Source of the DNA: DASVXQ01 sp046727955
GTDB lineage: Bacteria; Actinomycetota; CALGFH01
Assembly: GCA_046727955.1 (NCBI GenBank)
Contig: JBKPDO010000155.1
Location: 1-5,259 of the forward strand
DNA length: 5,259 nt
Direction of reading: 5' to 3'
The notes beneath the pieces are model-generated. The model was not told the DNA's origin. It searched no databases and saw only the letters and a list, made by a program, of their open reading frames with translations. Position numbers and translations under genes: made by a program. This document shows, one piece after another, positions 1 through 5,109 of this stretch; the first letter of the stretch is position 1; every line of letters begins with the position of its first letter.

Positions 1-300
1 GCGCGGCGCCTGCACCCGTCCGACGTGTTGCCCTCGATCGTGAAGACAATGCCGCCCTTGACGCCGGTGACGAGGGCGACGTGGTCGATAGCGGGGATTC
101 TACGGGACCCGGCCCAGTCGAAAAAGACGATGTCCCCGCGATGGATGCCGGCGGTACCGGCATGCCATCGGCCATGATTATTGAAACGCTGCGCGTGCCA
201 TACCGTGTACGCGTAGTCCCGCCCGAAGCACACGCCGTCGTGGTTCCCGGAGTGGAAAGCTGCCTACCATCTGGGACCGGGCGAACGCGGCCAGTGGTGC
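1..300 (-). pseudogene. CHAP-type cell-wall amidase/peptidase, 5'-broken and cut by the window edge
   Basis: Reading the minus strand from about 263 to 1 gives an open frame with CHAP-like features. A Cys (codon 228-230) lies in GVCFGRDYAYTVWHAQRF, followed by NNHGRWHAGTAGIHRGDIVF, then FFDWAGSRR. The putative catalytic His (codon 81-83) is in AIDHVALVTGV, followed by FTIEGNTSDGCRR at the edge. The order Cys, GD(I/V)VFFDW, DHV(G/A)(L/I)V, EGNT is that of CHAP and related NlpC/P60-like peptidases, which cleave peptidoglycan peptide bonds or amide links outside the membrane. An in-frame TAG at 264-266 blocks the frame upstream. A neighbouring frame (about 296-265) continues as LAAFARSQMVGS, resembling the usual helix before the Cys, so a frameshift near 262-268 is likely. 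The 3' part lies outside the window. The family call is fairly secure and the pseudogene call moderately so; a sequencing error would give the same picture. Confidence 0.68.
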
Positions 301-359
301 GAACCGGATAAATCTCGACTTTGCCGAGGCCCTGATGCGTGGCGCACGACGAACGAGGT

Positions 360-478
360 CTCCTGCGATACGCGGGGGCAAATTCGTCCAACACTCCGTG
401 CAATGCTGGAACTGCCAACTCCATGGCCTGCTCAAGGCTCAGCCCTTGTTCCATGATCCTCTGCACACCAGGCGCCAT
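360..478 (-). other. possible coding remnant upstream of the CHAP relic
   Basis: From an ATG at 478 on the minus strand a frame runs without a stop to position 1. Only its first part reads like protein: MAPGVQRIMEQGLSLEQAM, then ELAVPALHGVLDEFAPAYR, an amphipathic and probably helical stretch. Beyond about 360 it becomes Arg/Ser/Thr-rich, out of frame with the CHAP sequence, and is probably a shadow. It may be the displaced N-terminus of the CHAP protein after frameshifts, or part of an unrelated gene. I recognise no family. No good ribosome binding site is visible, and the ATG lies at the border of repeat A. Confidence 0.2.
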
Positions 479-554
479 GGTGGTGAAGCGTCCCACGGAC
501 GGACGACCTTAACAGCCTTGCTCGAGACCGCTGGCTCACAGCGCATCACTCCGC
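473..554. repeat. repeat A, copy 1 (about 80 bp, diverged)
   Basis: This stretch matches 1333-1413 with scattered substitutions and small indels. Shared blocks include CCCACGGACG(G/A)ACGACCTT(A/G)ACAGCC, then CGAGACC and GCTCACAGC. Both copies have the same orientation. The left arm of the palindrome seen in copy 2 is degraded here. Copy 1 lies between the CHAP relic and the IS3 OrfA relic, so it may be an IS end or a dispersed intergenic repeat; its identity is unknown. Confidence 0.65.
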
Positions 555-627
555 CATGGCTGGAGTCCAACAAGCAGGGAATCGCAGGTCGGCATGGCGG
601 TTGCGCCCAATTCCCTCGCACGGAGGC

Positions 628-756
628 GTTCAGCTTGCGCAGCGTCTCGGGCACAGTCCCAGCTCACGCGCGACTTGGTTTGAACGGCCTCCCCGTAGAG
701 CGGACCAGCGCGACCGCATCCCGCTTGAACTCCTGGCTGTACCTGGATGGGCGACC
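628..756 (-). pseudogene. IS3-family transposase OrfA, N-terminal relic
   Basis: The minus strand from 756 reads GRPSRYSQEFKRDAVALVRS followed by TGRPF. This is the typical start of an IS3-family OrfA, whose helix-turn-helix domain binds the element ends before OrfAB-mediated transposition. After a one-base shift it continues as QVARELG, and after another as PETLRKLN (to about 628), the recognition-helix part of the same motif. The leucine-zipper region and all of OrfB with its DDE catalytic domain are absent, and the initiating Met is missing. This is a dead fragment of about 45 residues. It begins only two bases from repeat B copy 1, so that repeat could mark an old insertion boundary. The match rests on motif recall and was not checked by alignment. 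Confidence 0.72.
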
Positions 757-758
757 TA

Positions 759-857
759 CCCCTTACCCCTTCCTCTGGACCTCGTCCAGTACCGGGGTGT
801 CCAACCCCGGGGAGGTCCGCAGGTGAGCATGGCGATAGGTGCGGAATAGCTGACACG
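759..857. repeat. repeat B, copy 1 (about 100 bp, direct)
   Basis: This stretch matches 3058-3160 in the same orientation. Shared blocks include TTCCTCT(G/A)GACCTCGTCCA, CGGGGTGTCCA, GTCCGCAGGTG and GCGGAATAGCTGACACG, with one 4-base length difference near 805. On the minus strand this copy reads CQLFRTYRHAHLRTSPG then LDTPVLDEVQ, but copy 2 does not preserve that frame. Coding capacity is therefore doubtful. The two copies bracket the peptidoglycan-binding, lysozyme and TPR segment of about 2.2 kb. Confidence 0.75.
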
Positions 858-982
858 TTTCCTCTGTCACGGCGCTGGCGGCCCCCATGTAAGTCTCACT
901 TCTTCGACCCGCGTGATTCATGTAGTCTCGTGGAATCGGCTCCGAGGCGGCGAGGTCGTTCTGGCCTCGGCTCGAAGGCAAT

Positions 983-992
983 GGGGGGAGAG
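983..992 (+). promoter_or_regulatory. strong ribosome binding site of the peptidoglycan-binding gene
   Basis: GGGGGGAGAG lies five bases before the ATG at 998 and sets the start of the small peptidoglycan-binding protein. From 858 to 982 I see no gene and no convincing promoter pair. Confidence 0.6.
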
Positions 993-997
993 ACACA

Positions 998-1230
998 ATG
1001 GCACTGGCGGTTGGCTCGCAGGGCGACGCAGTGATGAGGGTGCAGCAGGCGCTCATCGATCAGGGCTTGGACCCCGGTCCTGTCGATGGTCGCTTCGGCC
1101 CGGTACTGAGAATGCGGTCAGGGCGTTCCAGACCAACCGCGGCCTCACAGTCGATGGAATCGTCGGCGACGCGACTTGGGCGGCGCTCGGACTCCCGGGC
1201 TCCGTGCCGAGGCCCGTGAGCTTCGACTGA
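998..1230 (+). pseudogene. small stand-alone peptidoglycan-binding (PG_binding_1) protein with a single frameshift
   Basis: The ATG at 998 follows a strong ribosome binding site and reads GSQGDAVMRVQQALIDQGL, then DPGPVDGRFGP. The frame then changes at about 1099-1104, within GGCCCGGTACTGAG. The next frame carries GTENAVRAFQTNRGLTVDGI, then VGDATWAALG, and ends at a TGA at 1228-1230. Restoring one G after CCCGG joins both halves into a complete PG_binding_1 domain of three helices with repeated G/D turns, about 77 residues with nothing else attached. Such domains bind cell-wall glycan or peptide and are normally fused to hydrolases. No signal peptide is visible, like the lysozyme domain it resembles (DGRFGP/DGEFGP, VRAFQ, VDGIVG). 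It could be a truncated endolysin, a duplicated lysozyme domain, or an intact gene carrying a sequencing error. If left uncorrected, the starting frame stops at 1219. Confidence 0.75.
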
Positions 1231-1332
1231 CCAGAGAACCTAAAGCTCAGGACTGGGCCAATTGGGACGGCTTGGCAGTTAGCAGTCGTCAAGCCGCATG
1301 ATGCCGCGTGTAGGAATGACGGCGCCTGCCCC

Positions 1333-1413
1333 GCTGTCAAGGTGGAGCGCCCCACGGACGAACGACCTTGACAGCCACCCGAGACCCCGCCTGCTCACAG
1401 CACGTCACTTCGC
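1333..1413. repeat. repeat A, copy 2, with internal palindrome
   Basis: This is the better-preserved relative of 473-554. It contains a perfect inverted repeat, GCTGTCAAGGT (1333-1343) and ACCTTGACAGC (1365-1375), around a 21-base centre. It lies in the 233-base gap between the convergent peptidoglycan-binding and lysozyme genes. Both reading directions could form a hairpin, but no T-run follows, so a simple intrinsic terminator is unlikely. The form is that of a small palindromic dispersed element. Nothing else recognisable was seen in 1231-1463. Confidence 0.65.
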
Positions 1414-1463
1414 TCCTCTTGGGGCGCAGTTACGTAAGTCCGGGTCAACTCAGGCCAGATCGG

Positions 1464-2195
1464 TCAGACGCCGTAGTGTCCCGTTGTGAAGAGCGTAGCC
1501 TCCGCTTCACGGCGGGTGACCAGACCGGGCAGCACCTTGCCACCCCCCTTGTTCCACAACTGAAGCTGCCCGGGCACCGCGTCGAATCTCGCGGCGTTGA
1601 GCCGCCGCAAGAGAGTGGACTCGCGGAACGCCCCCGCGCCGACGTTGAACGTAAAGCTCACCAGCGCATCGAACTGCTGCTGTGTCAGCTTGACCTTGAC
1701 GTGTTCGTTTACCGCCGAGGCGGCCACCCCAGCGTCCGACTTCAGCAACTGCGTTGCCCGTTGCTGGGAGATCCCGTCGCGGAACTCCGCCGGTTCAGTC
1801 CCGTTGATAGGGCCACGGTGGACTAGGTGCCCATACCCGATGGAGCAGTGCCCACTGGGGTCGTTGTACAGCTTTGTCCGGAGACCTTCGAACCGGGCGA
1901 TGAACGCGGCACCCTTGTCGCTCAACGAGTGGTGGCCCGAGGCCGGGCCCGATCCAACGGCGGCCGACGAAACCGCCGGCGAGACTGACGGAAGCAGGGC
2001 CCCCCATGTCCTCGGGCCGACGATCCCGTCGACCTCCAGGCCCTTGGCCCTCTGAAAGGCCCGCACAGCCGCCAGGGTCTTCGGGCCGAACTCCCCGTCG
2101 ATCGGTCCTGGGGAGAACCCTGCCCTGGCGAGGGCTTGCTGCAGCGTCCTCACTTCGTCGCCACGGCTGTTCTGCCGCAGAAGCGGTCTCTCCAT
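1464..2195 (-). CDS. phage-type GH24 lysozyme with N-terminal peptidoglycan-binding domain
   Basis: This is the only intact gene of clear function here, 243 residues from the ATG at 2195. It would hydrolyse the beta-1,4 bond between MurNAc and GlcNAc in peptidoglycan. Residues about 8-66 form a PG_binding_1 domain (RGDEVRTLQQALARAGF, PIDGEFGPKTLAAVRAFQ, VDGIVGPRTWGAL). A Ser/Ala/Gly linker follows (about 70-90). Residues about 92-243 form a GH24 domain: FIARFEGLRTKLYNDPSGHC then SIGYGHL gives the E-x8-D-x5-T/S catalytic pattern, with Glu103, Asp112 and Ser118 where Thr is usual. Further family features are LTQQQFDALVSFTFNVGAGAF and a C-terminal LPGLVTRREAEATLF. No signal peptide or membrane segment is visible, so release would need a holin or another route, none of which is seen. 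A GTG at 2213 in the same frame would add six residues; the ATG is preferred because AAAGG lies ten bases upstream. It lies downstream of the TPR relic on the same strand. Confidence 0.93.
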   Translation of the reverse strand: MERPLLRQNSRGDEVRTLQQALARAGFSPGPIDGEFGPKTLAAVRAFQRAKGLEVDGIVGPRTWGALLPSVSPAVSSAAVGSGPASGHHSLSDKGAAFIARFEGLRTKLYNDPSGHCSIGYGHLVHRGPINGTEPAEFRDGISQQRATQLLKSDAGVAASAVNEHVKVKLTQQQFDALVSFTFNVGAGAFRESTLLRRLNAARFDAVPGQLQLWNKGGGKVLPGLVTRREAEATLFTTGHYGV

Positions 2196-2205
2196 GAGAA
2201 CCACG

Positions 2206-2210
2206 CCTTT
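2206..2210 (-). promoter_or_regulatory. ribosome binding site favouring the lysozyme ATG at 2195
   Basis: On the minus strand AAAGG stands ten bases before the ATG at 2195. It would be inside the gene if the alternative GTG at 2213 were used, where only a weak GAG-type site precedes. The evidence is modest. Confidence 0.4.
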
Positions 2211-2252
2211 CACGTCGCTCAGGGGAACAGGGGCCTGTCCGACGGTTTGATA

Positions 2253-3057
2253 TTACTGCTTTAGAATGGCCGTTCTAGGGAATTTCTTGTCCGGCTCGGC
2301 CCTTACGGTCAGCGCCCGCCGAAGCCACGCAATGGCATCTTCGAGGTTCTGGCTTCGCTTACCGGCGATCCGGTCGCGGTACGCGACGCCCAGGCCGTCA
2401 CAGGTCTGCGCCCACAACGCCATAGCTCTTCCTGAGTGTGGATCTGGAGCGCCCGCCGATGGCTGGCGATGGCCTCCTCGAGGTTCTCGGCCCGGTCGCC
2501 CCCGCTGGCGGTGCCAGTAGGCATCGCCCAGGTTTCGCTGGGTCACGGCCCACCCCACCGGCAGGTCGTTCCGGGTGCACACCGCCAGGGAGCTGGTGTA
2601 GTGGTCGATGACTGCCGAGCGACCGCTGCGCGTAGGCGGCGCCGAGGTTGTTGTGTGTCATGGCCCACTGCACCGGCCAGGACGCCCGTGTGCGGACCTC
2701 CAACGTCTGCTCCCGGCAGTGGATGGACTGCTCGACGTTAGGGCCTGTCGGCAAACAACTTGGCCGTTCCAGCGTCGGCACATCGAGGTGAGCAGCACTC
2801 GAGCTGGCCAAGCTATTCGGCATCGGGTCCTTAGCTGCCGGATCGCCGGCGGAGCCGTTCCCGATAGGCCGCACCGAGATCATTCAGCGCCATCGCCCAG
2901 CGCTCCGGCCAGGCCATTCTGCCCACACCTCGAAAGTGGCCGTGAAGCAGTCGATCGCCCGTTCCAGGTTTTCGGCCCGGTCCCCACGCAGGCGCTCCAG
3001 GTAGGCGTTGCCAAGCCCGTAGCGCGAGACGGCCCAGTCGAGCGGCGCTGCCGGACG
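2253..3057 (-). pseudogene. TPR-repeat protein relic with multiple frameshifts
   Basis: Pieces of a repeated unit of about 46 residues appear in shifting minus-strand frames. In order they are: DWAVSRYGLGNAYLERLRGD with RAENLERAI (from 3039); WAMALNDLGAAYRERL, then a TAA at 2831-2833; NVEQSIHC with PVQWAMTHNNLGAAYAQRS (from 2739); LPVGWAVTQRNLGDAY; GDRAENLEEAIASHRRAL; and AQTCDGLGVAYRDRI with SQNLEDAIAWLRRALTV, ending at a TAA at 2253-2255. The W-A-x-T-x-x-N-L-G-x-A-Y / GDRAENLExAI pattern is the degenerate TPR unit of large actinobacterial and cyanobacterial TPR proteins, often joined to CHAT protease or NB-ARC modules. Such arrays form superhelical protein-binding scaffolds. Neither partner module is seen, so the role is unknown. 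Frame changes fall near 2910, 2625, 2515 and 2430, and the 2745-2830 stretch is poorly conserved. This is almost certainly a dead fragment. Confidence 0.82.
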
Positions 3058-3160
3058 CCCCTCACCATTCCTCTAGACCTCGTCCAATATCGGGGTGTCC
3101 ACTCTCTCCCGAGGGAAGTCCGCAGGTGGGCACGGCAATAGGCGCGGAATAGCTGACACG
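3058..3160. repeat. repeat B, copy 2 (about 100 bp, direct)
   Basis: This is the partner of 759-857, with about one change every five to six bases and a 4-base insertion in the CTCTCCCGAGG segment near 3105. It abuts the TPR relic on its left. To its right, 3161-3291 holds no recognisable gene. A minus-strand frame (3276-3073, ending VDTPILDEV) crosses the repeat but matches nothing known to me. The 4-base length difference breaks frame agreement between the copies, which argues against a conserved protein. Confidence 0.75.
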
Positions 3161-3348
3161 GAAGAGGTCCAGGCGCCGTGCCATCCCCGTAACGCTTGCC
3201 TTGCTCGGTCATCTTGTCCGGCGTTCCGCTCGTTACCTCGTTGTGACGATTCGCTCGTCATACCCCTGCCGCTCAAGCTGCATCAGACTCCCAGGGCTCC
3301 GGCGTTCTCTCGATATGCCGATGGTGCGGTAGTGCCCGATAGTGTGGA

Positions 3349-3416
3349 GCAGGCACGGGCTTCCGGGATCATGCGGTTCTCACTGCCTCATGACCACGGG
3401 GGAAGCCCGTGCCTGC
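3349..3416 (+). promoter_or_regulatory. long hairpin covering the transposase ribosome binding site and start codon
   Basis: GCAGGCACGGGCTTCC (3349-3364) and GGAAGCCCGTGCCTGC (3401-3416) form a perfect 16-base inverted repeat with a 36-base loop that contains a second 5-base pairing (TCATG/CATGA). The right arm holds GGAAG and the GTG start at 3409. Transcripts starting outside the element would fold and hide the start. Known IS elements use similar structures against read-through expression. The structure is seen directly; the function is inferred. Confidence 0.6.
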
Positions 3417-4018
3417 CGACCCATCATCCCCGATCCCGTCGGGTCTTGACCCGCTGTGCGATGCCGGTCCGCTCCAGGAAGCCGAGACGGCGCACCTGCT
3501 CGCTTGCCTGGCGGCTGGCCAGCATCCCCGACCCGCGATCCTCCCGCGGCCGCCGCCACCCGCTCATCGCGATCGTGGCCATGGCCGCCGCCGCGGTGCT
3601 GACCGGCGCCCGGTCGCTTGCCGCGATCGCCGAATGGGCCGCCGACGCCCCAACCGGTCCGGGCTGCGCTCGGCGCCCGCCGCGACGCCCCCGACCACTG
3701 GGCCGTCCCAGCCGAGACCACCATCCGCCGGACCCTGGGCCGCCTGGACCCTGAGGCCCTGGCCGGTGCCATCGGTGCGTGGCTGGCCGACCGGGACCGT
3801 GCTGGCCGGCGGCGGCACGCCCTGGCGGTCGACGGCAAGACGCTGCGAGGCGTCACCGACGCCCACGGCCGGCAGGTCCACCTGCTGGCCGCGATGGACC
3901 ACGCCAGCCGCGGTGCTCGCCCAACGCCAGGTCGATGGCGCCCGTGGCGAGGTTCCCGGCTTGCGGCCGCTGCTGGCCCGCCTGGACCTGGCCGGCGTGG
4001 TGGTCACCGCTGACGCGT
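3409..4018 (+). pseudogene. ISAs1-family DDE transposase, frameshifted and 3'-truncated
   Basis: The GTG at 3409 follows GGGGGAAG and reads SPIPSGLDPLCDAGPLQEAE, TAHLLACLAA. The frame changes near 3515 and continues SIPDPRSSRGRRHPLIAIVA with VLTGARSLAAIAEWAADAP, the ISAs1-type N-terminal domain (DDE_Tnp_1-associated). It changes again near 3655 (ALGARRDAPDHWAVPAETTI, RRTLGRLDPEALAGAIGAWL, HALAVDGKTLRG, HLLAAMDHA) and again near 3907 (AVLAQRQVDG, EVPGLRPLLARLDLAGVVVT, ADAL). The first catalytic Asp is in AVDGKTLRG (codon 3831-3833) and the second in VVTADAL (codon 4012-4014). The third acidic residue and the last roughly 40 percent are gone. Intact members are about 350-400 residues and cut and rejoin DNA at the element ends. 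Similarity stops abruptly inside the 4012-4043 palindrome. ISAs1 elements do not normally use frameshifting, so this is decay. Confidence 0.85.
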
Positions 4019-4043
4019 TATGCGGATCTCGGGATAACGCGTC
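4012..4043. repeat. perfect inverted repeat at the transposase/recombinase junction
   Basis: GACGCGTTAT (4012-4021) and ATAACGCGTC (4034-4043) are perfect complements around the 12-base centre GCGGATCTCGGG. The left arm starts with the codon of the second catalytic Asp of the transposase. The right arm lies beyond the last recombinase-like residues on the other strand. Both genes lose similarity here, so this marks a rearrangement joint. It could be a recombinase core site, or a by-product of template switching. Confidence 0.7.
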
Positions 4044-5015
4044 TTGTGCCGAGGTGGTTGTTATGCCGAGGTGGTGGGCGGTGGCGCTTTGCCGGCAAGG
4101 GTCGGGCAGGTCGCCGCGGCGGTGGCGGCGTGGGTGGTCAGGCGCTGTTGGACGGCGTCTGGGCTGAGCGGGTGCCGCGGCGGGTCGGGAACAGCGGCTC
4201 GGCGGTAGGCCGCCGCGTTTGGTCTGCCAGGCGTGCAGGACGGCGGCGACATCGCCGGTCAGCGGGGTGATCCGCTGTTTTGGGCCCTTGCCGAGGCAGC
4301 TGACGTGGGCGCCGGTGCCCAGGCGCACGTCGGCCAAGGTCAGGGCGGTCAGCTCCAAGACGCGCAGGCCGGTGTGGACCGCCAGCGCCAGCAGTGCATG
4401 GTCGCGCCGTCCGGTCCAGGTGGCCTGGTCGGGGGCGTCCAGCAGCGCGGCGGTCTCGGGCTGGGTGCGGGAGGCGGGGAGGGTCTGGTCGTGCTCCAGC
4501 GCGACCCCGCCGGCCGCCTCCCAACCCGCAACAAACGGCCGGACCAGCTCCACATTGCGCTGGATGGTCGTCTGGGCAAGGCCACGCTCGGCGGCCAGCC
4601 AGCGGGCATACCGGCCCAGCAACGCCGCCACCGGCCCCGCCGGCCCCGGCGTCGCTGCTGCCGGGACGACCCCCGTCGTCGCAGGAACCCCAGCAACGGC
4701 GCCAACCCCCGACGTGTCCAACGGCTGGGCTGGCACACCCCAGCCTGCGGCGCTCCGCCAGGTAGGCGTCCACAGTGCGGACGTCAACCCAGCAGGGTCC
4801 AGGCCCCGGCCGGCAAGCCACCCGCTCAGGTGCGCCATCAGCTGCAACTGCACCGCGGCAGCGCCCGGCGAGTATCCCCGCCCCGCCAGCTCACCGCGGA
4901 AGCCTTCCGCGTACGGCTCCAGCGGTCCGGGCACCCGAATCCGCGATGGATCCCGCATGGGCTGCTCGTCCCCGTCGACGATCGGACGGGAGAAGACTGA
5001 CCAAGCCCGGACCAT
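4044..5015 (-). pseudogene. tyrosine recombinase/integrase, frameshifted and 3'-truncated
   Basis: From the ATG at 5015 (or the in-frame ATG at 4958, MRDPSRIRVPGPLEPYAEGF) the protein reads ELAGRGYSPGAAAVQLQLMA, HLSGWLAGRGLDPAGLT. Shifted frames follow: VDAYLAERR (near 4795) and GLAPLLGFLRRRG (near 4735). Then come GPVAALLGRYARWLAAERGL, TIQRNVELVRPFVAGWEAAG: an N-terminal SAM-like arm and core-binding domain. The catalytic half follows: DAPDQATWTGRRDHALLALA, VHTGLRVLELTALTLADVRL (first catalytic Arg in TGLR), LGKGPKQRITPLTG (Lys region), AEPLFPTRRG and SPDAVQQRLTTHAATAA, again with shifts near 4220 and 4180. After TCPTLAGK only a degraded HHLG remains. The HxxR box, the H/W and the nucleophilic Tyr are missing, so it cannot catalyse strand exchange. 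Members are about 320-350 residues and recombine short paired sites. The halves seem to come from different recombinase subfamilies, meeting near 4490. Confidence 0.85.
4048..4075. repeat. short direct duplication, 17-base period
   Basis: GCCGAGGTGGT occurs at 4048-4058 and again at 4065-4075, separated by TGTTAT. It lies in the decayed 3' end of the recombinase, where the HxxR region would be expected, and looks like a slippage duplication. Confidence 0.5.
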
Positions 5016-5023
5016 GCCCTGTG

Positions 5024-5051
5024 ATTATGCCGACCTCCCCGCCACGGTCAC
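5024..5051 (-). promoter_or_regulatory. possible promoter just before the recombinase start
   Basis: On the minus strand GTGACC (5051-5046) and CATAAT (5029-5024) are separated by 16 bases, four and five matches to the -35 and -10 consensus. The -10 lies eight bases before the ATG at 5015, so a leaderless or near-leaderless message would result, as is common in actinobacteria. This would favour the longer recombinase start. The evidence is weak. Confidence 0.25.
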
Positions 5052-5109
5052 CCCCAACAGCAGCGCCACCGCTGTTCGGTGACGAGTCAAGGGCATCCGT
5101 ACGCGATCT

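Larger units (their letters stand above)
3292..4018 (+). mobile_element. ISAs1-family insertion sequence, 3'-truncated
   Basis: The transposase relic at 3409-4018 identifies the element. The left end may be at CAGGGCTCCGGCG (3292), which has the CAGGG-type start I associate with this family. It cannot be confirmed because the right end and its matching inverted repeat are lost beyond about 4018. No target duplication can be seen. The gap 3305-3348 is leader sequence. Confidence 0.4.

Noticed and set aside
335..826. Plus-strand ORF of 163 residues
   Set aside because: It is antisense to the IS3 OrfA relic and repeats A and B, with no recognisable motif.
1333..1375. Intrinsic terminator between the convergent genes
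   Set aside because: The arms pair well but are separated by 21 bases and no T-run follows on either strand.
2608..3141. Plus-strand ORF of 177 residues
   Set aside because: It is antisense to clear TPR units and crosses repeat B.
3073..3276. Minus-strand ORF of 67 residues ending in VDTPILDEV
   Set aside because: The ending resembles LDTPVLDEV of repeat B copy 1, but the rest of the repeat is in another frame between the copies, so a conserved protein is unlikely.
3500..3910. Programmed frameshifting in the ISAs1 transposase
   Set aside because: This family normally has one uninterrupted ORF, three separate shifts are needed, and the 3' catalytic part is missing.
3564..5015. A single 483-residue minus-strand ORF
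   Set aside because: Only the recombinase-like stretches are real; below about 4040 the frame is the antisense of the ISAs1 transposase and has a shadow-like Arg/Pro/Ala composition.
4219..5082. Long plus-strand ORFs of 287 and 255 residues (4219-5082 and 4233-5000)
   Set aside because: They are antisense to the recombinase, show no domain, and arise from the lack of stops in GC-rich DNA.
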